Shown: one piece after another, positions 1 through 6,181 of the stretch
How positions within the stretch are numbered: the stretch's first letter is position 1
Layout: the number at the start of each line of letters is the position of its first letter
From: an uncultured bacterium
GTDB lineage: Bacteria > Eisenbacteria > RBG-16-71-46 > CAIMUX01
DNA length: 9,148 nt
NCBI GenBank assembly: GCA_946886185.1
Contig: CAMPIC010000079.1
Location: forward strand, 1 to 9,148
Direction: 5' to 3'
The notes under the pieces: generated by a model
What the model saw: the letters and a program-made list of their open reading frames with translations, nothing else
Database searches by the model: none
What the model was told of the DNA's origin: nothing
Program-made: the position numbers and the translations under genes

Positions 1-1
1 G

Positions 2-1279
2 GACTTCTTCGTCGGTGCTTCTGAGATCGGTGCCGGCGGAACGAAGATCGGCGCGAACGCCGGAGCGGTCTATGTCTACCACGGAGGTTCGACGCTCGAT
101 AGCTCGCCCGACCTGATCGCGCTGGGGGAAAACGCCGGAGATCTCCTCGGAGGAGCCGTTGCTGCCGCGGGTGACGTCAATGCCGACGGCTTCGCCGACG
201 TGATCGTGGGCGCGGAGGGTAATAACGAAGGAGGCGCCGCCACCGGGCGAGCCTATGTATTCCTGGGCGGGACCGCGGCGGATGCTACGCCCGACCTCGT
301 GCTCACCGGCAGCGTGTCGCGCGAAGGCCTCGGTCACGCAGTGTGCGGAGCGGGCGACCGAAACGGCGATGGCTTCGCAGACCTGCTGGTAGGGGCTTAC
401 GGAAACGGGCCCGGGGTCGCGAACCTGTACGACTGCAGACGCTTTGTCTTGCTCTCCCCGAACGACGGCGAGGAGTGGAACGTCGGCGCGACCGCAACCG
501 TTTCCTGGATGGGCGCGGAGCGAGCCGATCTCTGGATCTCCGCGGATGCGGGCGCATCCTGGCATCCGCTCGCGAGTGATGTGGGGGGCGCCGCGATGAA
601 CGCGGCCACGGTCCAGGTTCCTCACCTTCCTACTCGGTTCGCGCGTGTGAAAGTGTCTCCTCGCGATCCCGCCATCGCAGGCGATGACCGCTCCGATTCG
701 CTCTTCACGATTCAGAGCAGCGTCGCACTGCTGGACTTCGCGGGATCGTTGGTGGAAGACGGCGCCGAGCTGTCCTGGAACACGGAGCCTGGCATCGGGC
801 CGGAGGGCCTCACCGGCTATGTGCTCTATCGCGCGGGTGGGGATGGAGTCGAGCACCGCGTCGGTCCGGAGATCCTGCGGGACAATCGTTTCGTCGATGT
901 CGGGGGAACGATGGGAAGCCGCTATCGCCTCGTCGCGGTGAATGGGTTGGGGCAGGAGCTGAGCGTAGGGCAGTTGAGCCTGACCGCAGCCGTCCCGCTC
1001 GCGGCCGGGCCGTTGCCGTATCGCGCCGGCGAGCTCACCGTGAGCTTCGCGACCGCGGGAGGATTGGGAGGCGGAGCCGCGGAAGCCACCGTCGATCTGT
1101 TCGACATCGCCGGCCGGAAGCTTTGCAGCCTCGTCCGCGCTCCTCTGGAGGCGGGATATCACACCGCGGTCTGGGACGGCCGCGACGAACACGGCCGGCA
1201 AGTGAAGAGCGGCGTCTACTTCCTGCGCGCCCGCAGCCACGGGCACGAGGAACACCTCAAGATCGTGGTGGCGCGATGA
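2..1279 (+). CDS. FG-GAP repeat surface protein with FlgD-like C-terminal domain (5' partial)
   Basis: The reading frame is open from the left edge, so the N-terminus and any signal peptide are missing; 425 residues are visible. Residues 1-130 hold FG-GAP (integrin-alpha-type propeller) repeats: a VGAS...AVYVYHGG unit, then two calcium-loop units, DVNADGFAD (about 58-66) and DRNGDGFAD (about 119-127), each followed by a VGA motif. Residues about 147-238 form an Ig-like domain starting LLSPNDGEEW. Residues about 242-328 resemble a fibronectin type III fold (SWNTEP, GYVLYR, YRLVAVN). Residues about 336-425 match the FlgD-like/T9SS-type C-terminal module (VDLFDIAGRKL, VWDGRDEHGRQVKSGVYFLR). In known families such modules fold last and can act as secretion signals for surface proteins; that role is inferred here. 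The stop overlaps an in-frame ATG of the next gene's extended frame (ATGA). Substrate or partner is unknown. Confidence 0.85.
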   Translation, partial: DFFVGASEIGAGGTKIGANAGAVYVYHGGSTLDSSPDLIALGENAGDLLGGAVAAAGDVNADGFADVIVGAEGNNEGGAATGRAYVFLGGTAADATPDLVLTGSVSREGLGHAVCGAGDRNGDGFADLLVGAYGNGPGVANLYDCRRFVLLSPNDGEEWNVGATATVSWMGAERADLWISADAGASWHPLASDVGGAAMNAATVQVPHLPTRFARVKVSPRDPAIAGDDRSDSLFTIQSSVALLDFAGSLVEDGAELSWNTEPGIGPEGLTGYVLYRAGGDGVEHRVGPEILRDNRFVDVGGTMGSRYRLVAVNGLGQELSVGQLSLTAAVPLAAGPLPYRAGELTVSFATAGGLGGGAAEATVDLFDIAGRKLCSLVRAPLEAGYHTAVWDGRDEHGRQVKSGVYFLRARSHGHEEHLKIVVAR

Positions 1280-1417
1280 GGTTCCGAATCGTCACTCGCG
1301 ACCACGATGGCGCAATCAGGTCCCAAATCGTCACTCGGCACCTTGGTGGCTCGATGAGGTCCCTCGAATCTCGCCGTTTTGGATGCGCGATGAGGTTCCG
1401 AATCTCGGTCTTCATGG
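1271..1417 (+). repeat. Degenerate tandem repeat (39/39/36 nt) around the start of the Asp-box protein gene
   Basis: Units begin at 1271, 1310, 1349 and 1385; the last is partial and runs into the signal-peptide codons. The first 20 bases of unit 1 (GCGCGATGAGGTTCCGAATC, 1271-1290) recur exactly at 1385-1404. Units 1 and 2 also share AATCGTCACTCG. Unit lengths are multiples of three, so the frame of the following gene stays open and the ATGAGG start motif recurs in frame at 1276, 1354 and 1390; in unit 2 it has decayed to ATCAGG (1315). Translated, the units read MRFRIVTRDHDGA, IRSQIVTRHLGGS, MRSLESRRFGCA, MRFRISVF. It looks like an in-situ tandem duplication of a gene-start region, now diverging. 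There are no unique spacers of CRISPR type. Confidence 0.75.
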
Positions 1418-2508
1418 TCCTGATGGTAGGCGCGGGGTTGGCGCTGATCGGCCAGCCGGCAGTGAGTGCAACCCTGTTTGGATTGGTGGACACGGGCGAG
1501 TTGTTCGTCTCCGTCGATCAAGGTTCGAGCTGGGCGATCCGCTCTGAGCTGCCGGTGCGGGATGCCGTCGCGATCGGAGCAGGTGGGAGCAGCGCGGATC
1601 TCTTCCTCGCCGTGCGCTCGGGCGCTCTCTATCGCTCTTCGGACGCGGGGCTTTCGTGGGAGATCATCGGATCGATTCCCGCGAGCGACGTCGTCGATCT
1701 CAAGATTCGTACCGATCTCTCGGTCTGGCTCCTCACACGGAGCGGTGAGGTGTACCGCTCCACCGATCATGGGGTGGAGTTCACGCTCGCAGCGAGTCTC
1801 CCCAGCTCGGATTGCGTGAGTCTGGCCCGTACCACGTCCGATCAGGATCTCCTCCTGATGACGCGCACGGGGGATGTATTCGCGTCTTCAACCAGCGGCG
1901 AGGATTGGATGTCGCGAGGAGCCATCCCTGCTTCGAACCTCGTCTCGCTCCAAGCGCTGGACGATGCGTTGTACGCGCTCGCCGCTACGGGGGAGATCCA
2001 CCGGAGCGTCGATGGTGGCGCGAGCTGGACCGAGATCGGAACGCTGTCTCAGCTCGGAGCGAGCTCCTTGACTCGCGATGGCTCCAGTTTGCTGGCGTCG
2101 CTCACGACCGGAGAAGTGGCCGGCTCCCCGGATGGAATTGCCTGGAGCTGGAGAGGCTCTATGCAACAGCTCGCGGTAGCAGCGCTCGGGGTGGACACTC
2201 CGGCTACCTCGAGCATCGTCTCGCCGGCGTCCGGGGTCGCCCCCATCCTCCTGGGCTCGCCGCAACCGAACCCGGCGCGCGTGGACGACGGATTCACCGT
2301 TCGACTGCGGCTTCCCACCGCGAGCGAGGTGGATCTTCGTCTTCATGACGTGACGGGACGCTTGGTGTCGTGGAAGCGCGAGCACGTCGAGGGGGGAGAT
2401 TCCACGATCCACTGGTCACCGCGCGTTCCCCGGAGCGGTCTCTTTCTCATCCGCGCGCAAGCTTCCGGCGGACTGGCCGGCGAAGCCAAGATCCTTTTGA
2501 TGCATTGA
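1390..2508 (+). CDS. Secreted six-fold Asp-box (BNR-like) repeat protein with C-terminal sorting-type domain
   Basis: The product has 372 residues. The chosen ATG gives a classic signal peptide: MRFR, a hydrophobic core (residues 5-20) and a likely AVSA cleavage site near residue 27. Six units of about 41 residues follow, each with a turn like TGEVY and then an Asp-box-like S-x-D-x-G-x-x-W: at about 41-48, 83-90, 124-131 (last residue F), 166-173 (D replaced by T), 206-213 and 246-252 (one residue shorter). This spacing suggests a six-bladed beta-propeller of the BNR/Ycf48-like type. Residues about 285-372 are a T9SS/FlgD-type C-terminal domain (PQPNPAR, LRLHDVTGRLV, SGLFLIRA, KILL). Sialidase activity should not be assumed, because Asp boxes occur in many non-enzymes and no catalytic arginine set was identified. 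In-frame starts at 1276 (overlapping the previous stop) and 1354 are possible but would add a basic extension ahead of the signal peptide. No start has a strong ribosome binding site. Confidence 0.8.
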   Translation: MRFRISVFMVLMVGAGLALIGQPAVSATLFGLVDTGELFVSVDQGSSWAIRSELPVRDAVAIGAGGSSADLFLAVRSGALYRSSDAGLSWEIIGSIPASDVVDLKIRTDLSVWLLTRSGEVYRSTDHGVEFTLAASLPSSDCVSLARTTSDQDLLLMTRTGDVFASSTSGEDWMSRGAIPASNLVSLQALDDALYALAATGEIHRSVDGGASWTEIGTLSQLGASSLTRDGSSLLASLTTGEVAGSPDGIAWSWRGSMQQLAVAALGVDTPATSSIVSPASGVAPILLGSPQPNPARVDDGFTVRLRLPTASEVDLRLHDVTGRLVSWKREHVEGGDSTIHWSPRVPRSGLFLIRAQASGGLAGEAKILLMH

Positions 2509-2842
2509 CTGTCGAGAACGAGATCGATCGTGTCGGGTCCGAATCGTATTCCACGGCCAAGAGGATATGGACGGTTCGTCCCTCCGAGGTCGATCCGGCT
2601 GCGGTATCGGGCGTGAGGGTCCGCCGGTGGCCCCGAACGTGCTTGCGCTCGGCGTCCGGTGCCCGCAACGTTCGAAGCGAAAGCGAGCATGCGGGAACTC
2701 AGACCTGCGAGCGGGGTCCCGAACCGGGGCGGAACCAGTGTCGACCTGGAGACAGTTGAGCATTCTGCGACTCACTCGAAGCAACGCTGCGTTCGGCAGG
2801 CATTGGCGTGGAGTTTCCGTCGGCTGCGCCTGGCCTTCGATC
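2509..2842. other. Intergenic/leader region with no supported gene
   Basis: The frame of the downstream permease stays open back to about 2567, but its translation here is rich in Arg, Gly, Ser and Pro and does not look like protein, so I treat it as untranslated. One inverted repeat is visible: CGAACGT (2634-2640) against ACGTTCG (2668-2674), with a 27-base GC-rich loop. No T-tract follows it, so it is not a standard terminator. I found no convincing -35/-10 pair. A TTG at 2756 preceded by GGAGA (2748-2752) is a weak alternative start for the permease. Confidence 0.5.
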
Positions 2843-4189
2843 ATGATCCATGCCCTCTTCCTGATCGCGCTCGCGGTGGTTCCGACCTCCGCCATCGCGG
2901 CGGACGTTGCGAGCGGCCACGGGGCTCTGGCCGAGAGGCTGCCCTGGTACTCCGTAGTCCCGTTCGCGCTGCTGCTGATCGCGATCGCGGCGCTGCCTCT
3001 CGTGGCCCATCACTGGTGGGAGCGGCTCCGGAACAGAGTTCTCGTCACGGTCCTCTTGTCCCTTCCGATCCTGATCTACCTGTTGATCCACGGACGTCCC
3101 GAGCTCGCGCACAGCATGATCGAATACCTCGCGTTCATCGCCCTGCTCGGCAGTTTGTTCGTGATCTCCGGAGGGATCGTCGTTTCGGGAGACATTCGCG
3201 CGACCCCCGGCGTCAACACCGCATTCCTGGCGATCGGAGCGGTGCTGGCGAACTTCATCGGGACCACGGGAGCGAGCATGCTCCTTATCCGGCCGTTCCT
3301 GAGGACGAACTCCGAACGCACGCGGGTCCGTCATCTACCCATCTTCTTCATCTTCCTGGTGAGCAACATCGGCGGGACTCTGACTCCGCTGGGGGATCCG
3401 CCGCTCTTCCTGGGCTATTTGCGCGGCGTCCCGTTCACCTGGACGCTGAGTTTGTTTCCGGAATGGCTTTTCATGGTCGCCGTGCTCTTGCTCATCTTCT
3501 TCCTGTTCGACAGCCGTGAGCTTCGGCGAGAGTCGCCGGGGACGCTTCGCGAGGACCGTGCCCACGTCGATCCGATTCGGATCCGAGGGGCGCACAATTT
3601 CATCTTCCTCCTGGGTGTGCTCGTGGCGGTATTCCTGCCGATGCTGTGGCGCATCCTCGCGATGGGGGCGCTCGCTGCGGGCTCGTACTGGTCGACCAAG
3701 CGCAGCCTGCATCTGGCGAATCGCTTCACGTTCTTTCCGATCAACGAAGTGGCCATCCTCTTCGCCGGCATCTTCGTCACCGTGGTGCCCGCTCTGGTGC
3801 TCCTCGAGGCGCACGGGCAGAGTTTGGGGGTGGACGAGCCCTGGCAATACTTCTGGCTGACGGGGATTTTGTCCTCGTTTCTCGACAACGCCCCGACCTA
3901 TCTAACCTTCACTTCGCTGGCGCTCAGCCAGACTGGCGTCTCCGGAGGAGGTTCCGCGCCGCTGCTCCAACTCGTGCATTCCGAGGAAGGGGCGCAGTTG
4001 TTGCGGGCGATCTCGCTCGGCGCCGTCTTCATGGGAGCGAACACCTACATCGGGAACGGTCCCAACTTCATGGTGAAGTCGATCGTCGAAGAGAGGCGCA
4101 TGACCATGCCCAGCTTCTTCGGCTTCATCGGTTGGTCGTGCGCGGTGCTGTTCCCGCTCTTCCTCCTCGTCACCTGGATCTTTTTCTGA
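2843..4189 (+). CDS. Ion transporter superfamily permease (CitMHS_2/NhaD-like; putative Na+/H+ antiporter or citrate-type transporter)
   Basis: This 448-residue protein is very hydrophobic, with roughly 10-12 membrane segments, and would sit in the inner membrane. The chosen ATG gives a short signal-like segment (residues 1-19, ending TSAIA) followed by GHGALAERLPWYSVVPF, an N-terminal layout I associate with proteins annotated as sodium:proton antiporter or putative citrate transporter. Conserved-looking re-entrant motifs are NFIGTTGAS (137-145), SNIGGTLTPLGDPP (174-187), SSFLDNAPTYL (344-354) and GANTYIGNGPN (398-408). The paired Gly/Asn/Pro loops, one per half, fit the two-fold repeat of the ion transporter superfamily. 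Residues 223-250 form a charged cytoplasmic loop. The substrate cannot be read from the sequence; Na+/H+ exchange and di/tricarboxylate transport are both possible. The start is uncertain because no clear ribosome binding site precedes it. It is 92 bases from the next gene and probably separate from that operon. Confidence 0.82.
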   Translation: MIHALFLIALAVVPTSAIAADVASGHGALAERLPWYSVVPFALLLIAIAALPLVAHHWWERLRNRVLVTVLLSLPILIYLLIHGRPELAHSMIEYLAFIALLGSLFVISGGIVVSGDIRATPGVNTAFLAIGAVLANFIGTTGASMLLIRPFLRTNSERTRVRHLPIFFIFLVSNIGGTLTPLGDPPLFLGYLRGVPFTWTLSLFPEWLFMVAVLLLIFFLFDSRELRRESPGTLREDRAHVDPIRIRGAHNFIFLLGVLVAVFLPMLWRILAMGALAAGSYWSTKRSLHLANRFTFFPINEVAILFAGIFVTVVPALVLLEAHGQSLGVDEPWQYFWLTGILSSFLDNAPTYLTFTSLALSQTGVSGGGSAPLLQLVHSEEGAQLLRAISLGAVFMGANTYIGNGPNFMVKSIVEERRMTMPSFFGFIGWSCAVLFPLFLLVTWIFF

Positions 4190-4202
4190 GTGAGTCGTTC
4201 TA

Positions 4203-4231
4203 TTGAGACGGAGCGGGGGACGCGCTAGGAT
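4203..4231 (+). promoter_or_regulatory. Candidate sigma70-like promoter for the NfeD/SPFH operon
   Basis: TTGAGA (4203-4208) and TAGGAT (4226-4231) are separated by exactly 17 bases. They match the housekeeping consensus at 5 of 6 and 4 of 6 positions, including the key TA...T of the -10. Transcription would start near 4238, giving a leader of about 44 bases before the NfeD-like gene. It lies just after the permease stop, which supports a new transcription unit. It is a prediction from pattern only. Confidence 0.5.
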
Positions 4232-4246
4232 CCGGCCGCCTCGAGC

Positions 4247-4265
4247 TTCCGGGGTGGTGCCGGAA
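4247..4265 (+). promoter_or_regulatory. Leader hairpin upstream of the NfeD-like gene
   Basis: TTCCGG (4247-4252) and CCGGAA (4260-4265) form a perfect 6-bp stem around a 7-base loop (GGTGGTG). It sits between the predicted transcription start and the Shine-Dalgarno AGGAG (4272-4276), 6 bases before the latter. It might stabilise the 5' end of the mRNA or affect ribosome access. No T-tract follows, so it is not an intrinsic terminator for the permease. Confidence 0.35.
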
Positions 4266-4281
4266 ATCGACAGGAGTCAGG

Positions 4282-4722
4282 ATGCAGTGGTGGACCTGGA
4301 TCGTGCTGGGGGGCCTCCTTCTCGTTGCCGAGATCTTCCTGCCGACCGACTTTTTCTTGGTGTTCTTTGGAGTCGCGGCGCTTCTACTCGGTCTTCTGGG
4401 ATTGCTGGGTGTAGACCTTCCCGTGGCCGCACAGTGGCTCCTCTTCGCCGCCTTGTCCGTCGTTTCGCTCTGGCTCCTACGCAAGCGGATCAAAGCGCGG
4501 CTCGATCACCCCAGCATGCCGGACGTCGACGCCCTGATCGGCAAGACCGGCATCGCCCAGGATGGAATTGCGCCCGGTGGAACGGGACGGATCGAACTGC
4601 ACGGCACCACGTGGGCGGCGCGCAATCGTGACGACCGTGCGATACGCCGAGGTGACGAGTGCCTGGTCGAATCCGTGGAGGGGGTGACGCTGGATGTGCG
4701 CCTCGGCAAGACCCAACCCTGA
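4282..4722 (+). CDS. NfeD-like membrane protein with C-terminal OB-fold
   Basis: This 146-residue protein has the short NfeD architecture (YbbJ-like, lacking the long ClpP-like protease part). Three hydrophobic membrane segments lie at about 5-24, 27-43 and 50-66, followed by a basic stretch (RKRIKAR, 67-73). A C-terminal OB-fold domain (about 84-142) has the family signature LIGKTGIA, then GTGRIELHGTTWAAR and the GD...V..VEGV.L.V ending. NfeD proteins partner with SPFH/stomatin proteins in the inner membrane, and an SPFH gene follows 45 bases downstream as expected (as in E. coli ybbJ-qmcA). The start is supported by AGGAG at 4272-4276, 5 bases before the ATG. Expression is probably driven by the promoter at 4203-4231. 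The biochemical role is unknown beyond membrane organisation. Confidence 0.9.
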   Translation: MQWWTWIVLGGLLLVAEIFLPTDFFLVFFGVAALLLGLLGLLGVDLPVAAQWLLFAALSVVSLWLLRKRIKARLDHPSMPDVDALIGKTGIAQDGIAPGGTGRIELHGTTWAARNRDDRAIRRGDECLVESVEGVTLDVRLGKTQP

Positions 4723-4767
4723 CTCTCGATCCACGTCCAACCGTTCCTTATCGGAGGTAAGTTCCGG

Positions 4768-5724
4768 ATGCAGAATCTGATCCCGGTCATCGTCATCGTC
4801 GTGCTCGTCTTGATCGTGATCGGGCGCTCCGCCGTGGTCGTGCCGCAACAGAGTGCGTACATCGTGGAGTACCTCGGCAAGTATCGGCGCACCCTGGAGG
4901 CGGGGTTCCACATCCTCGTGCCGTTCGTGGAGCGGATCGCCTACAAGCACAGCCTCAAGGAAGTGGCGATCGACATCCCCGAGCAGGTCTGCATCACGCG
5001 CGACAACGTTCAGGTCGGCGTGGACGGCGTCCTCTACATGAAGGTGCTCGATCCCAAGCGCGCCTCCTACGGCATCACCAACTACGTGTTCGCGATCACC
5101 CAGCTCGCGCAGACGACTCTGCGCAGCGAGCTCGGCAAGATCGAGCTCGACCGCACCTTCGAGGAGCGCACCGCGGTGAACATGCTCGTCGTGAGCGAGC
5201 TCGACCAGGCTTCCGAACCGTGGGGAGTCAAGGTCCTGCGGTACGAGATCAAGAACATCAATCCGCCGCACGACGTTCTCTCCGCGATGGAGAAGCAGAT
5301 GCGAGCCGAGCGGGAGAAACGCGCCATCATCTTGACGTCGGAAGGAGAACGGGACGCCAAGATCAACCAGGCGGAGGGAGACAAGCAGCGGGTCATCAAA
5401 GCCTCGGAGGCGAATCAACAGCAGCAGATCAACGAGGCGCACGGTCAGGCCGAAGCGATTCTGGCGGTAGCGACCGCGAGCGCGGAGGGGCTGCGCCGCG
5501 TCGCGGAAGCCCTGCGCAATGAAGGGGGGGAAGAGGCGATGCAGCTCAAGATCGCGGAGCAGTATCTCGAGAACTTCGGCAATCTGGCACGCGCCGGCAA
5601 TACCTTCGTGGTCCCGGCCAATCTCTCCGACGTCGGATCGATGATCGCTCTCGCCACTGGAATGCTGCGGGACAAGAAAGGCCCCGGTCCCACGCCGCCG
5701 GTCCGGCCAGATCTCTCCCGGTAG
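4768..5724 (+). CDS. qmcA: SPFH/stomatin-family protein (paraslipin, QmcA-like)
   Basis: This 318-residue protein is of usual length for the slipin/QmcA family (E. coli QmcA is about 305). An N-terminal membrane anchor (about 4-19) leads into the SPFH domain (about 20-185), with typical VVPQQSAYIVEYLGKY, GFHILVPFVERI, DIPEQVCITRDNVQV and NPW/EPWGVKV-type motifs (EPWGVKVLRYEI at 150-161). Residues about 175-245 are a charged, Ala/Glu/Gln-rich coiled coil (MRAEREKRA, EGERDAKINQAEG) that drives oligomerisation in relatives. The C-terminal part includes the stomatin-family hydrophobic tail (about 268-300) and ends in a Pro-rich stretch. Known relatives build large ring- or cage-like assemblies at the inner membrane with NfeD partners. 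The start is fixed by GGAGG at 4753-4757, 10 bases before the ATG. The symbol follows family resemblance, not demonstrated function. Confidence 0.9.
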   Translation: MQNLIPVIVIVVLVLIVIGRSAVVVPQQSAYIVEYLGKYRRTLEAGFHILVPFVERIAYKHSLKEVAIDIPEQVCITRDNVQVGVDGVLYMKVLDPKRASYGITNYVFAITQLAQTTLRSELGKIELDRTFEERTAVNMLVVSELDQASEPWGVKVLRYEIKNINPPHDVLSAMEKQMRAEREKRAIILTSEGERDAKINQAEGDKQRVIKASEANQQQQINEAHGQAEAILAVATASAEGLRRVAEALRNEGGEEAMQLKIAEQYLENFGNLARAGNTFVVPANLSDVGSMIALATGMLRDKKGPGPTPPVRPDLSR

Positions 5725-5767
5725 TGTCGCCACACCGCATGCCGTGCCTCGCCGTGGAGGAAGTGGA

Positions 5768-6181
5768 ATGAGCTCGGGCGCCGGGTACTCGGGGACTCCG
5801 CTCGCCAAGAAGATCGGAATCAAGCCGGGGATGCGGCTCCTCCTCCTCTCTGCTCCTGCGGACTACCGCTCGTTCTTCAGCGACTTGCCCGAACGGGTGG
5901 TGCTCGCGAAACGCGCGGACGCGAGCATCGATCTCGCGCATCTATTCGTCACGAAGAGAGAGGCGCTGCAGCTTCACCTGAACGAGCTTCGGGGAAGCTT
6001 GCGTTCGGACGCGGTGGTCTGGGTCTCCTGGCCCAAGAAGGCGGCGAAAGTGCCGACCGAGGTCACCGAGGACACGATCCGTGAAGTCGCGCTTCCGATG
6101 GGATACGTGGACATCAAGGTATGCGCGGTCACCGAAGTCTGGTCAGGTCTCAAACTCGTTGTGCGAAAGGAATCTCGATGA
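5768..6181 (+). CDS. DUF3052 family protein
   Basis: This 137-residue soluble protein matches the DUF3052 pattern along its whole length: GYSGTPLAKKIGIKPG at the N-terminus (6-21), LLLSAP then a DLP motif (about 25-41), a Phe-rich DLAHLFVTKRE segment (55-65), WVSWPKKAAKVPTEVTED (85-102), and the C-terminal VDIKVCAVTEVWSGLKLVVRK (114-134). No catalytic motif or membrane segment is apparent and the function of the family is not known to me. The ATG is chosen because GGAGG (5756-5760) lies 7 bases before it; an upstream in-frame GTG at 5744 lacks this. The gene starts 43 bases after the SPFH stop, and its stop overlaps the next start (ATGA at 6178-6181), so translation of the two is probably coupled. 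Confidence 0.88.
   Translation: MSSGAGYSGTPLAKKIGIKPGMRLLLLSAPADYRSFFSDLPERVVLAKRADASIDLAHLFVTKREALQLHLNELRGSLRSDAVVWVSWPKKAAKVPTEVTEDTIREVALPMGYVDIKVCAVTEVWSGLKLVVRKESR

Noticed and set aside
1271..1417. CRISPR array
   Set aside because: The repeats are contiguous and degenerate, with no distinct spacers of constant length, and no cas gene is in the window.
2416..2895. Minus-strand open frame of 159 codons over the 2509-2842 gap
   Set aside because: It has low-complexity Arg/Ser/Pro-rich translation, overlaps both flanking genes and shows no domain.
5744..5767. GTG start giving an 8-residue extension of the DUF3052 protein
   Set aside because: The Shine-Dalgarno GGAGG lies downstream of that GTG and is correctly spaced for the ATG at 5768. 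The family pattern also starts right after that ATG.
4477..5823. Long minus-strand open frame (448 codons)
   Set aside because: It lies antisense to the NfeD-like and SPFH genes, which have clear family motifs and ribosome binding sites. Its translation is rich in Arg, His and Asp and looks like the shadow frame of a GC-rich gene.
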